The notes under the pieces are model-generated. The model saw nothing but the letters and a program-made list of their open reading frames with translations, ran no database searches and was not told the DNA's origin. Below are positions 35,278 to 43,660 of a stretch of 64,000 nt of DNA, piece by piece (within the stretch, counting starts at the first letter, position 1; each line of letters starts with the position of its first letter). Both the position numbers and the translations under genes were made by a program. This stretch comes from an uncultured Lentisphaerota bacterium (GTDB taxonomy: Bacteria > Verrucomicrobiota > Kiritimatiellia > CAIQIC01), in assembly GCA_903912445.1 (NCBI GenBank), contig CAIWHP010000048.1, positions 16,198 to 80,197 on the forward strand, given 5' to 3'.

Positions 35278-36251
35278 AAAAACAAGGTATCCTGCTCCTC
35301 GCCTGCCTCTGCGCCTTGGCGTCCGTTGCTGCGGATGTGCCGGCGAAGCCAAAAGCCGCGGCCAGCCCCAAGGTGGCGGCGCTGGCGCCCACGCTGGCCG
35401 GCGTAGCCTACGGCCCGCACGAGCGGCAGGTGCTGGACTTCTACAAGGCCAAGTCGGCGCAGCCCACGCCGGTGCTGTTTTACATCCACGGTGGCGGCTG
35501 GGTGACCGGCGATAAGGGCGGCGCGGGCAGCATGCTCAAGCTCCTCGAGGCCGGCATCTCCATCGTCTCCATCAACTACCGGTACTCGTGGCAGGCGCAG
35601 CTGGCGGGTGTGAAGCCGCCGGTGGAGTGGCCGTTGCACGACGCGGCGCGGGCGCTGCAATTTGTCCGCAGCAAGGCCGGCGAGTGGAATCTCGACAAGC
35701 AGCGCATCGGCGCGAGCGGCGGCTCGGCGGGCGCGTGTTCCAGCCTGTGGCTCGCGTTCCATTCCGACCGCGCCGAGCCCAAGAGCAAGGATCCGATCGC
35801 GCGCGAGTCCACGCGGCTGTGGTGCGCCGCGGTGACCGGCGCGCAGACCTCGCTCGACCCGCTGCAGTTGAAGGAGTGGACGCCGAACAGCCGCTACGGC
35901 GGGCACGCCTTCGGCTTTATGGATCCGAAGGACCTCAAGACGCGCGACACGCGGTTCGCGGAATTCCTTGCCGCGCGCGAGCAGGTCCTGCCGTGGATCA
36001 AGGAATACTCGCCCATCGGGCTGCTCACGGCGGACGATGCGCCGGTCTACCTCATCTACAGCGCGCCGCCCGGGCTCGGCCAGCCGCAGAAGGACCCGAC
36101 GCACACGGCGAACTACGGCGTGAAGTTGCAGGAGCGCTGCAAGGAACTCGGCGTGCCCTGTGAGCTCGTCTATCCCGGCGCGCCCGACGTCCAGCATGCG
36201 AGCATCCTAGCCTATCTCGTCGAGAAGCTGAAAGCCCCGACCCCACGATGA
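35274..36251 (+). CDS. Secreted alpha/beta-hydrolase esterase, tandem copy 3
   Basis: 325 residues from GTG 35274, overlapping the previous stop. HGGGW at 72-76, nucleophile S151. More diverged than copies 1 and 2 (different leader, 'WVTGDKGGAGSMLKLLEAG', three-residue insert 'DPKDLKTRDTRFAEF'), so the order of duplication was probably copy 3 versus ancestor of 1/2 first. The stop overlaps the ATG of the beta-helix gene (ATGA), so all four are one operon. Confidence 0.87.
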   Translation: MKKQGILLLACLCALASVAADVPAKPKAAASPKVAALAPTLAGVAYGPHERQVLDFYKAKSAQPTPVLFYIHGGGWVTGDKGGAGSMLKLLEAGISIVSINYRYSWQAQLAGVKPPVEWPLHDAARALQFVRSKAGEWNLDKQRIGASGGSAGACSSLWLAFHSDRAEPKSKDPIARESTRLWCAAVTGAQTSLDPLQLKEWTPNSRYGGHAFGFMDPKDLKTRDTRFAEFLAAREQVLPWIKEYSPIGLLTADDAPVYLIYSAPPGLGQPQKDPTHTANYGVKLQERCKELGVPCELVYPGAPDVQHASILAYLVEKLKAPTPR

Positions 36252-38338
36252 GCCGCCTACACATCTGTGCTGGCATCGTCATGGCGTTGGCGTTCGGCCA
36301 TGCCGCCGCCGCCGTGCCGTACATCCTTTCGGTTTCCGATCCCGTGCGGCCCGACGAGGCGGTGCTGGTGTGCGGCGCGGGCTTCAGTCCGGGCTGCCAT
36401 GTCGAACTGGGCCGGCTGGGCGAGGCGCAGCAGTACGAAACGATCCAAGCGCTCCAAGCCAGCACAGGCTCGCTGAAATTTGTTGTGCCCAAGGCGTGGA
36501 TGCAAGGCCTGTGGGAGTTGCGCGTACGGCAGGCCGACGGGGTTTCCGCAGCGGTCGTGCTCAACGCGCCCGCGGCGTGGTGGTGGAACGGCGATGGCGG
36601 CGAGACGGCGGCGCCCGGCGGCTGGGTGCGCGTGTTCGGCAAGTGCCTCAACTTTGGCGGCGAGAGCCGCGCGCGGTTGCAGGCCGGCACGGGCCCGTGC
36701 CTCACGCTCACGGCCCGCGAGAGCAGCGGCTACGCTCTGACGTTTGCGCTGCCACCCACACTGGCCGCAGGCGATTACGCGCTGACGATCCACAACGGCC
36801 TCGGCGGGGAAGCCGGCTGGCGGCCTGCGGGCACCGTGAGCGTGCGGTCGCCGGTGGCGTGGAAGACCGATGTCTTCAACGTGAAGGACTTCGGGCCGAA
36901 GCCGGGGGAGGCTCTGCTGGCGGCGCTGGCCAAGGCCCAGACCAACGGTGGCGGTATCGTTTTCCTGCCCCGCGGGCGCTATCCGGTCAAGTCCACGCTC
37001 ACCATCCCGCCACACACCGTGCTCAAGGGCGAGGCGATGGAACTGGTCAGTCTGTATTGGCCGGATTTCGACAAGCCGCCCACCGAACTGGTCACCGGCG
37101 CGGATTTCGGCCTCGAAGCGCTCAGCCTGTATTGCCAGCACCACCGCAATGTTGTTTCCGACACGGCGAGTTCAACACGCTTCTTTTTGCACCAGGTGCG
37201 GATCCGGGCGAACTGCTTTTTCATGATCGAGGAAGCGGGCAAGGACTTCCGCAAGCGCCACGGGCCGGCCAGCCACCGGGAATGCGGCGCGGCGGTGCTG
37301 CTGCGCGGCAGGAATTTCGAGATCACGGACTGCGACATCTACGCGAGCAACAAAGGCCTGCAGGTCATGAAGGGCAAGACGGGACTGGTGGCGCGCAACC
37401 AGATCCGGTACGGCGGCCGCGGCTACAACATCGAGAACACCGAGCGGCTGATCTTCGAGGACAACCTCGTCGCCGGCAACAACCTGCTCGCCATCGGCAA
37501 TGATGTCACCACCTTCTGGAACAACTATTGCCGGCACATCTATTATGCGCGCAACCGCGTCCAGCAGATGTTCGGCGCCGACCGCGAGATGATGACGCTC
37601 GACGCCGCCGGCGGCGCGTATTTCGGGACGCTCGCCGCGGTTGAGGGTACGCAGCTCACGCTCTCTGGCGATCCGGTCTATCGGGACTATGCACCGAAGC
37701 CGCACACCAACTCGGCCGGTGCCGTCGTGCAGATCCTTGACGGCAAGGGCGCGGGGCAATACCGGTTTGTGACCGCCAACAACGGCCGCGCGTGGCAGGT
37801 GGACCGGCCGTGGACCGTGGTGCCGGATGCGGCCTCGCGCATCTCCATCGCGCCGTTTCGCGGCCAGAATCTTTTCATCGGCAACAGCTTCGAGGATGGC
37901 GGGGCGTTCCAGCTCTACGGCGCCGCGCACGACAGCATCGTCGCCGGGAACAAGGGCGCGCGCATGGACGGCTTCCTGGTCTGGGGGCTGAATCCACACG
38001 GCTGGGGCCAGCAGCCGTCGTGGAATTGCCAGTTTCTCGACAACGAGATCGTGGAAGGCAACGGCTATGGGCACCGCAGCGCGAGCTTCGGCACGGTGGG
38101 CGGCGACGACCCCAAGGTCTATGACGGGCCGCTGGTGCGCGGGACGATCTTCCGGCGCAACACCTGCCGCAACAACGCCTCCTTCCAGGTCGGTGGCGCC
38201 ACCGTAGACACACTTATTGAGCACTGCACTGTGCGCGATACCGAGGTCGGCATCAAGATTGGTTCATCTGCCAAGGGCGTGCTTCTGCGGGACAACACAT
38301 TCGAGCGGGTGGTGCGGCCCGAAGTCCACGGCCCCTGA
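36248..38338 (+). CDS. Secreted beta-helix protein with N-terminal Ig-like/IPT-type repeats
   Basis: 696 residues, signal peptide (HICAGIVMALAFGHAAA). Two beta-sandwich-like repeats precede the helix: 'PYILSVSDPVRPDEAVLVCGAGFSPGCHVELG' and 'GGWVRVFGKCLNFGGESRARLQ' read like IPT/TIG folds (residues ~20-205). From 'VFNVKDFGPKPGEALLAALAKAQTNGGGIVFLPRGRYPVKSTLTIPP' (about 210) it follows the pectate-lyase/GH28-like beta-helix start, then coils with 'EITDCDIYASNKGLQVMKGK', 'NIENTERLIFEDNLVAGNN'. Possibly a lyase or polysaccharide esterase partner of the three esterases it is coupled to. Catalytic residues not assigned. Confidence 0.75.
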   Translation: MSRLHICAGIVMALAFGHAAAAVPYILSVSDPVRPDEAVLVCGAGFSPGCHVELGRLGEAQQYETIQALQASTGSLKFVVPKAWMQGLWELRVRQADGVSAAVVLNAPAAWWWNGDGGETAAPGGWVRVFGKCLNFGGESRARLQAGTGPCLTLTARESSGYALTFALPPTLAAGDYALTIHNGLGGEAGWRPAGTVSVRSPVAWKTDVFNVKDFGPKPGEALLAALAKAQTNGGGIVFLPRGRYPVKSTLTIPPHTVLKGEAMELVSLYWPDFDKPPTELVTGADFGLEALSLYCQHHRNVVSDTASSTRFFLHQVRIRANCFFMIEEAGKDFRKRHGPASHRECGAAVLLRGRNFEITDCDIYASNKGLQVMKGKTGLVARNQIRYGGRGYNIENTERLIFEDNLVAGNNLLAIGNDVTTFWNNYCRHIYYARNRVQQMFGADREMMTLDAAGGAYFGTLAAVEGTQLTLSGDPVYRDYAPKPHTNSAGAVVQILDGKGAGQYRFVTANNGRAWQVDRPWTVVPDAASRISIAPFRGQNLFIGNSFEDGGAFQLYGAAHDSIVAGNKGARMDGFLVWGLNPHGWGQQPSWNCQFLDNEIVEGNGYGHRSASFGTVGGDDPKVYDGPLVRGTIFRRNTCRNNASFQVGGATVDTLIEHCTVRDTEVGIKIGSSAKGVLLRDNTFERVVRPEVHGP

Positions 38339-38451
38339 AGCACGTCATCGTGCCACAAGTGAATGAACGTGCAACTCTGACCCCGGACTTGGTTGGGTCG
38401 CGTCCGAAGCTCTTGCGTGGGATGCCACGGTCGTTCAGCGATGAGGCGTGG

Positions 38452-39237
38452 TTATTTGATGGGCGAGAAATCGGTGGGCAACATGAACACAGATTGCACA
38501 CCGTTGGTCGGCCGGGTCAGCGGGCCGCCCGCCGCCTTTTCTGAGGCCGCCTTGGCCTCGGTCCAGACGGGATCTGCCCGGAAGTTTTTGAACGATTCCG
38601 CCGCTGCTTCCTTGCTGGTGTGCGCAAGCATATAGATCAAAGTGTCGGCAGCGCCATGGCCGGCTTCGGTGGGGGTCCAGTAGCCCACGTTCGTGATGCC
38701 GTGTTTCTTGAACAACGTGAGGGTGTGATTACGGAACCGGGCCAGCAGGTTGGGCAGGTTGTTGGGCGTGCATTTGTAGGTGCGCATTTCAAAGACCCGC
38801 GTGGTGGCCCCGCCCGCGGGCTTGATGTCCGGCGAGAAATCCGTGGCCTGCAGAAACGTGACGTCGGCCGCCTGCCTGGTCAACTTGCCATTCACCTCGG
38901 AAGCCTTGCGCGCCTGCTGCCAATCCGGATCGGCACCAAAGGCTTTCCACGACTTTTCGCGCGCCTCCCGGCTGGGATAGGCGAGCATATAGACCAGTGC
39001 ATTATTCGTGTTGTCCGCGGGGACCCAGTAGCCGACATTGCTCATCCCATGCTTCTCGAACAGCTTGCAGGTGTGGTCGCGAAAACGCGCCTGGAGTGCG
39101 TCCAGCTTGCCGGGTGCGGCGTAATAGACGCGCATCTCGTAGCAGCGTGTGTCTTTGGCCACCGGCACATCCGCTGCGCCAGCACCCAATGAGACGAACA
39201 GCAAGCCCCCAACCAAACCATGCAGTGTTGTTTTCAT
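38452..39237 (-). CDS. Exported NIPSNAP-family protein with two domains
   Basis: 261 residues, signal peptide (TTLHGLVGGLLFVSLGAGA). Two tandem dimeric alpha/beta-barrel ferredoxin-like units of the NIPSNAP type: 'YEMRVYYAAPGKLDALQARFRDHTCKLFEKHGMSNVGYWVP' and 'FEMRTYKCTPNNLPNLLARFRNHTLTLFKKHGITNVGYWTP', each followed by 'L.YMLA..S.EA...SW/F..F..DP.W'. The function of bacterial exported NIPSNAP proteins is not settled. Converges with the beta-helix gene; no partner gene on its strand. Confidence 0.88.
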   Translation of the reverse strand: MKTTLHGLVGGLLFVSLGAGAADVPVAKDTRCYEMRVYYAAPGKLDALQARFRDHTCKLFEKHGMSNVGYWVPADNTNNALVYMLAYPSREAREKSWKAFGADPDWQQARKASEVNGKLTRQAADVTFLQATDFSPDIKPAGGATTRVFEMRTYKCTPNNLPNLLARFRNHTLTLFKKHGITNVGYWTPTEAGHGAADTLIYMLAHTSKEAAAESFKNFRADPVWTEAKAASEKAAGGPLTRPTNGVQSVFMLPTDFSPIK

Positions 39238-39412
39238 GGCGTTCTTTTAATGCCGAAAGGGTCCGGAAGCGAATACTTTTCTTGCCCGATGGAAAGTTAT
39301 TGCGGTGCCCGCCTGACCGACCGCCGCCACGCTCACCGGCCCGCCATACCTCAGTAGTCGGCTGGCTTTTTGTTTACGTCAGCTTCAGCGATGACCGATG
39401 CCGCGGCGGGCC

Positions 39413-39441
39413 TTGACAGCGCTGCAAGGGGTGTGTAGATG
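39413..39441 (+). promoter_or_regulatory. Candidate sigma70 promoter
   Basis: TTGACA (39413-39418), 17-bp spacer, TAGATG (39436-39441). Lies in the 373-bp gap before the DUF2585 gene, immediately upstream of dispersed repeat copy A. No coding sequence seen in this gap. Confidence 0.45.
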
Positions 39442-39459
39442 AGCTTATGAAATTTCTAG

Positions 39460-39525
39460 GTCAGCGTGCGACCGTCAAGGGGCGCTCCGCCGGTGGGCGC
39501 GCCCAAGCAATTCCTTGCCTGGGCA
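39460..39525 (+). repeat. Dispersed ~125-bp repeat, copy A (partial)
   Basis: Shares 'GTGCGACCGTCAAGG', 'CCGGTGGGCGCGCCCAAGCAA' and 'CTTGCCTGGG' with the copies at 41.9, 47.0, 48.9 and 50.0 kb. Only the right half is present. Confidence 0.65.
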
Positions 39526-39610
39526 GTAGCTGTGCGGGTCTTGCGGCGGAAGATACGCATGGGGGCGTTCACCATGAAACTGCCGTTCGCAACGCTGGGG
39601 CACCGCGGGC

Positions 39611-40207
39611 ATGAGCCCTGATGACGTCAAGTTTGTAAAGGGCGGGTCATGGCGCGGCAGGCTGCCGTGGCTGTTGACGATGGTGGTTCTCGCCGTGCAG
39701 GTGCTTATCCTGTACTTGGAAGGCCGGATCTGGTGGTGCGCCTGCGGGCTGTGGAACGTCTGGGACGGCGACATCTGGAGCGTCCACAATTCGCAGCACT
39801 GGCTCGATCCCTACAGCTTCACGCATGTGCTCCATGGGGTGCTGCTGTGCGGCGTATTGGCGTGGCTGGCGCCGCGCTGGACGCTGACCTGGCGGCTGGC
39901 GCTGGCGGTCGTGCTGGAGGCCGGCTGGGAAGTGCTCGAAAACTCGGCCTTCATCATCCAGCGCTACCGCGAGGCCACGATCGGTCAGGGCTATATCGGC
40001 GATTCGATTGCCAACTCGCTGGCGGATGTGGTGTGCTGCGCATTCGGCTTCCTGTTGGCCCGGCGGCTCGGCCTGAAGGCGTCCGTCGTGCTGTTTGTGA
40101 TCGTGGAGGTTGCCCTGGCGCTTGCGGTGCGCGACAACCTAAGCCTGAATGTGCTGATGCTTATTCACCCGATCGACGCGGTCAAGGCGTGGCAGATGGT
40201 GCATTGA
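39611..40207 (+). CDS. DUF2585 / UPF0314 family membrane protein
   Basis: 198 residues with about four hydrophobic segments (residues ~20-37, 75-90, 95-110, 140-175). Family hallmarks are visible: 'SFTHVLHGVLLCGVLAWL', 'EAGWEVLENSAFIIQRYREATI', 'YIGDSIANSLADVVCCAFGFLLARR'. Function of the family is unknown; it is an inner-membrane protein known mainly from Alphaproteobacteria, so its presence in an accessory stretch of a PVC-like genome suggests transfer. Preceded by repeat copy A. Confidence 0.85.
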   Translation: MSPDDVKFVKGGSWRGRLPWLLTMVVLAVQVLILYLEGRIWWCACGLWNVWDGDIWSVHNSQHWLDPYSFTHVLHGVLLCGVLAWLAPRWTLTWRLALAVVLEAGWEVLENSAFIIQRYREATIGQGYIGDSIANSLADVVCCAFGFLLARRLGLKASVVLFVIVEVALALAVRDNLSLNVLMLIHPIDAVKAWQMVH

Positions 40208-40318
40208 AGGGCCGCGTCAGCGCGAGATCGCCGTGATGAACGCTGCGCCTGAATAGACATGTAATTGAATCGCAAATCCAAAGAATCCGAAAAACATCGA
40301 TCCAACAAGAACACCACC

Positions 40319-41878
40319 ATGAAAAAAATCGCTGCCGCCCTTTGCCTTGTCTGCCTGACCTTCTGCGCCACGGCTGCCCGCGCGGACGTGAAACTGCCGC
40401 CGGTCATTTCCGACCATATGGTGCTGCAGCGCGATGCCGCCGCGCCGATCTGGGGCAGCGCGACGCCGGGCGAGCAAGTGACGGTTGCGTTCGCTGGCCA
40501 GACCAAAACGGCCACGGCGGATGCCAAAGGCCATTGGATGGTGAAATTGGATCCGCTGCCCGTCTCGGCTGAACCGCGCACGATGACCATCACATCCTCC
40601 ATCAACCATAAACCATTGACCATTTCTGACGTGCTCGTCGGCGAGGTCTGGCTCGGCTCCGGGCAGTCGAACATGGACATGCACGTGCCGAGCTACACCA
40701 ACAGCGATGCCGTGCTGGCGCAGGCCGCGGCTGGGACCTATCCGAAATTGCGCCTGCTCCACAAGGGCCGCGCGGGCTGGGAAGAAGCCGTGCCCACCAA
40801 CAACTTCAAGTTTTCCGCGCTGCTCTTCGCGTTTGGCTCCCAACTCCAGCAGAAGCTCGATGTGCCCGTCGGTATCATGGTCGGTGCCGTCGGTGGCACG
40901 CCGTCGGGCTATTGGTTGACCGAGGAGATGTATCGCAGCGATGCCGTCTGCCAGGCGCAGGCGCAGGAGTTTGCCAAGACCTATGACTTCGACGCGGCGG
41001 TGAAGAAATACGATCAGGAATTGGCCGTGTGGAAGGTGGCCGCCGGAAAAGCGAAGCTGGCCAAAGGCAAGGCCCCGCGCGGCCCGAACCGTCCCGCCAA
41101 GGCGGGCGAGTCCTCCGGCCGCATCGGCGGCCTCTATATCGCGCATGTCCAGCCCTACGCGCCCTATGCCATCCGCGGCGTGCTGTGGGACCAGGGCGAG
41201 AGCGGCACGGCGATCACCGGCGTGGACCAGTTCAACCTCATGGGCGCGCTGATCAAGGGCTGGCGGAAGGCCTGGGGCCAGGACTTCCCGTTCCTCTACG
41301 TCCAGAAGACCAGCGGCGGCGGCACCGCGTGGGACCTCGACGATCCTGTGACGAAGAACGCGAGCAAGTTCAGCCCGCTGCCCGCGCGCGAGCCCGGCAA
41401 CAGCGACGGCCTCTATCGCGAACTGCACATCAAGATCCAGCAGCACCCGAAGACCGCGATGGTCATCAGCACCGATCTCGGCAGCGGCGTCCATCCCACG
41501 AACAAGGCTGCCTACGGCGAGCGCGCCGTCCGCGTCGCGCTCGGCTTCGTCTACGGCCAGAACGTCGAGATCAGCGGCCCGCTCTACGCCTCGCACAAGA
41601 TCGCAGGCGGCAAGGTCACGCTCAAATTCACGCACGTCGGCCAGGGCCTCGCCGCGCGCCACAGCGACAAGCTGCAAGGCTTCATGATCGCGGGCGCCGA
41701 CAAGAAGTTCCATTGGGCCGACGCCGTGATCAAAGGCGACAGCGTCGTCGTCTCCAGCGCCGCCGTGCCGCAGCCCGTCGCCGTCCGCTACGCGTGGAGC
41801 GGCAACGCGCCGTGGGCGAACCTGTTCAACAAGGACGGTCTCCCCGCGCAGACCTTCCGCAGCGACGACTGGAAATAA
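40319..41878 (+). CDS. Sialate O-acetylesterase-like SGNH hydrolase
   Basis: 519 residues from ATG 40319 with signal peptide (MKKIAAALCLVCLTFCATAARA). N-terminal beta-sandwich 'LPPVISDHMVLQRDAAAPIWGSATPGEQVTV' (residues ~25-105) is typical of this family; nucleophile S117 in 'GSGQSNM'; 'LWDQGESG' and a late 'GVHPTNKAAYGERAV' supply the other catalytic/His elements. Removes O-acetyl groups from sugars (sialic acid in the name-giving enzyme; xylan or pectin oligosaccharides in PUL-like contexts). Its last ~100 bp exist again as an orphan piece at 46906-47010. Confidence 0.9.
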   Translation: MKKIAAALCLVCLTFCATAARADVKLPPVISDHMVLQRDAAAPIWGSATPGEQVTVAFAGQTKTATADAKGHWMVKLDPLPVSAEPRTMTITSSINHKPLTISDVLVGEVWLGSGQSNMDMHVPSYTNSDAVLAQAAAGTYPKLRLLHKGRAGWEEAVPTNNFKFSALLFAFGSQLQQKLDVPVGIMVGAVGGTPSGYWLTEEMYRSDAVCQAQAQEFAKTYDFDAAVKKYDQELAVWKVAAGKAKLAKGKAPRGPNRPAKAGESSGRIGGLYIAHVQPYAPYAIRGVLWDQGESGTAITGVDQFNLMGALIKGWRKAWGQDFPFLYVQKTSGGGTAWDLDDPVTKNASKFSPLPAREPGNSDGLYRELHIKIQQHPKTAMVISTDLGSGVHPTNKAAYGERAVRVALGFVYGQNVEISGPLYASHKIAGGKVTLKFTHVGQGLAARHSDKLQGFMIAGADKKFHWADAVIKGDSVVVSSAAVPQPVAVRYAWSGNAPWANLFNKDGLPAQTFRSDDWK

Positions 41879-41939
41879 ACGGTGAGAATCACACCCCGCC
41901 TTCCCTGCTGCGCCGAACCCCGCCGCGCGTACGCTCCTG

Positions 41940-42073
41940 CGCGAAAACCCGCACGGGGAAAGGGCTTGCTTTCGCTGGGTGGTCCATGAAAATGCGCGTG
42001 TGATTTTCCAGCGTCAATCTGCGGTCGAAAAGCGCCGCGCCCTCGGTGGGCGCGCCCAAGCAATTTCTTATCT
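41940..42073 (+). repeat. Dispersed ~125-bp repeat, copy B
   Basis: Most complete copy. Contains 'ATGCGCGTGTGATTTTCCAG', 'CTGCGGTCGAAAAGCG' and 'GGTGGGCGCGCCCAAGCAAT'; GGGCGCGCCC is a self-complementary decamer. Ends a few bases before the coding part of the next lipoprotein. Confidence 0.75.
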
Positions 42074-42080
42074 AGTTGAT

Positions 42081-43187
42081 ATTCGCCGCGCTATCTTGAC
42101 CGTCCTCGTTCTGGTGCTGATGGGTTGTGGTACTCATGGGCGTGAGCACTTGGCGGAAGTCATTGATCTGGGACTTATCCCCACGGAGGCAACGAATAAT
42201 GCCCCATTTTCCATCCAACCGGCGACCGGTAGCACGCAGTTAGTCCTCCGCGACAACTGGCGCAGGCAATGGCTAGTGGATTTGAACAGCCCCCAGACAG
42301 CGCCAACCCGCATGACGGATCGCGAAGGCGATCTGGACCACCTCGACAAACGCGTTCGCGCATTTGCCAATACGCGAGATGGGCATGTGTTGAGTTCCGC
42401 GAGCCGGGATGACACGTGGGCCGCTGTCGTTGATGAGCGACGCGGACGATACGCTTTTGCTTGGAAGCAAACAAAAGATTCGGCTGCGCGACTGGAAGAC
42501 CTCGGTCCAAATTACGATACGGATCCGCGACGGGAACTGACAAAATCTGCGGTCCAATTGGGGGGTGACGGCAGCATCGCGGCCGTCTTGGTATGGTCAA
42601 AACCAGCAGTGCCGGGCGGCGGTTCGCCGGACTGGTATGGAGTGGAACTTATCACTGTGCAGCAGGGTGCTGTGACCCGGATCCCACTGCGGGAGTGGGA
42701 TTCTGTCGAATTCGTCAGTGAGCTTGTGCTGGAAGCCGGTCAAACGGGATTCTGGGCGGCGAGTGGTGGCCGTAGGTTGTTTGTTTGGTCATTTGATGCC
42801 AAAGGACACTACACCATTCCCCAAGCGATTGTCGGGGGGCGCAATCAACATCGCTCCAAATTTGATTCACCACGGCTCGTGCCAACATCCGAGGGAGCAA
42901 CAGTTGCCTGGATTGACGGCCGCCACCAACGCATGATCGCGTTTTGGATTGATACAGCAAAGTACTCCGTGAACACGCAAGTGGCCGTCTGCCGAGTGAA
43001 CCAGCACGGCATTGGCCCGATTGGTTTCCTTAGCCCCAAAGATGGCAACGTGGCGAACTTGGCGGCGATTCCCACGCCGCAAGGCCCGTGCATCGTCTGG
43101 ACGCAGCAGCGAGTCAACCCGGACCAGCGTGACCAACTTGATCCGAAGTACCCCATGCGATTGCAAGTGTGGATTGACCGGCACTAG
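42081..43187 (+). CDS. Putative lipoprotein, beta-propeller-like, unknown function
   Basis: About 368 residues. Lipobox L-M-G-C follows a hydrophobic stretch ('AILTVLVLVLMGC'). No ATG is placed correctly: candidates are ATT 42081 (gives MRRAILTVLVLVLMGC, the best leader), TTG 42096 (leader without positive charge) or GTG 41979, which would translate the repeat copy B. The mature part has repeated beta-type segments ('AAVVDERRGRYAFAW', 'GFWAASGGRRLFVWSFD', 'ATVAWIDGRHQRMIAFWI') like a propeller. No family recognised. Base composition is more AT-rich than that of its neighbours. Confidence 0.6.
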   Translation: MRRAILTVLVLVLMGCGTHGREHLAEVIDLGLIPTEATNNAPFSIQPATGSTQLVLRDNWRRQWLVDLNSPQTAPTRMTDREGDLDHLDKRVRAFANTRDGHVLSSASRDDTWAAVVDERRGRYAFAWKQTKDSAARLEDLGPNYDTDPRRELTKSAVQLGGDGSIAAVLVWSKPAVPGGGSPDWYGVELITVQQGAVTRIPLREWDSVEFVSELVLEAGQTGFWAASGGRRLFVWSFDAKGHYTIPQAIVGGRNQHRSKFDSPRLVPTSEGATVAWIDGRHQRMIAFWIDTAKYSVNTQVAVCRVNQHGIGPIGFLSPKDGNVANLAAIPTPQGPCIVWTQQRVNPDQRDQLDPKYPMRLQVWIDRH

Positions 43188-43198
43188 CGAACACAGCC

Positions 43199-43320
43199 GG
43201 GAGAGGCAGGGTCATGGGAGAGGCAGGGTTGAGAGGCAGGGTGTTGAGAGGCAGGGTCATTGAGAGGCAGGGTCACGTGAGAGGCAGGGTCACGTCTCTG
43301 AGAGGCAGGGTCACGTCTCG
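43199..43320 (+). repeat. Short tandem repeat array, unit GAGAGGCAGGGTCA
   Basis: Seven copies of GAGAGGCAGGGT begin at 43201, 43218, 43231, 43246, 43262, 43279 and 43300; spacing grows from 13 to 21 bp because the tail (TCATG, T, GTT, TCATT, TCACGT, TCACGTCTCT, TCACGTCTCG) varies. Non-coding, directly after the lipoprotein gene. Confidence 0.92.
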
Positions 43321-43355
43321 ACAAGCGACAGATCAGCTCAAATGAGTGCAATCCT

Positions 43356-43649
43356 ATGAAGAACCTTCATCTAGCCGTCGCCGCCCTGCTGCTGGCTGGC
43401 TTTGTCGCTGGCGGCGCGGAAGTGCAACGCGTCACCTTTTGCGAGGTGGATACGCTGCTGACCAATCCCGGCATGGGCTGGGTGAGCGGACATCGCAGCC
43501 CGGTGAGCAAACTGTGTTTCCCAAGCATTGGAAACTCACGGGGCTGTTTTTTCCAAGCCTTGGGAAAAGCCGCGGAAAAATATCCAAGCCTTGGAAGCGG
43601 GAAGCCAAGGTCCATGAAGCGTGGCGTCAGTTTGGTCTGGTTCGCATAA
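43356..43649 (+). pseudogene. Truncated secreted protein (DUF4832-like N-terminus) running into repeats
   Basis: A good start (ATG 43356) and signal peptide (NLHLAVAALLLAGFVAGGA) lead into 'FCEVDTLLTNPGMGWVSGHR', an opening I associate with DUF4832-type glycosidase-like proteins of several hundred residues. After about residue 47 the frame consists only of the palindrome triplet ('FPSIGN', 'FFQALGK', 'YPSLGSG') and stops at 97. The remainder of the gene is absent. The next gene starts 11 bp later. Confidence 0.6.
43517..43596. repeat. Triplet of TTTCCAA-N3-TTGGAAA palindromes
   Basis: Units centred at 43526 (GCA core, one extra C in the left arm), 43558 (GCC core, extra G in the right arm) and 43589 (GCC core). 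Centre distances 32 and 31 bp. Lies at the break point of the truncated DUF4832-like gene. Confidence 0.85.
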
Positions 43650-43660
43650 GGAATACAGTC

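Noticed and set aside
43199-43320. CRISPR array
   Set aside because: Units are 13-21 bp apart with a shared core and no unique 30-40 bp spacers; no cas gene nearby. It is a short tandem repeat.
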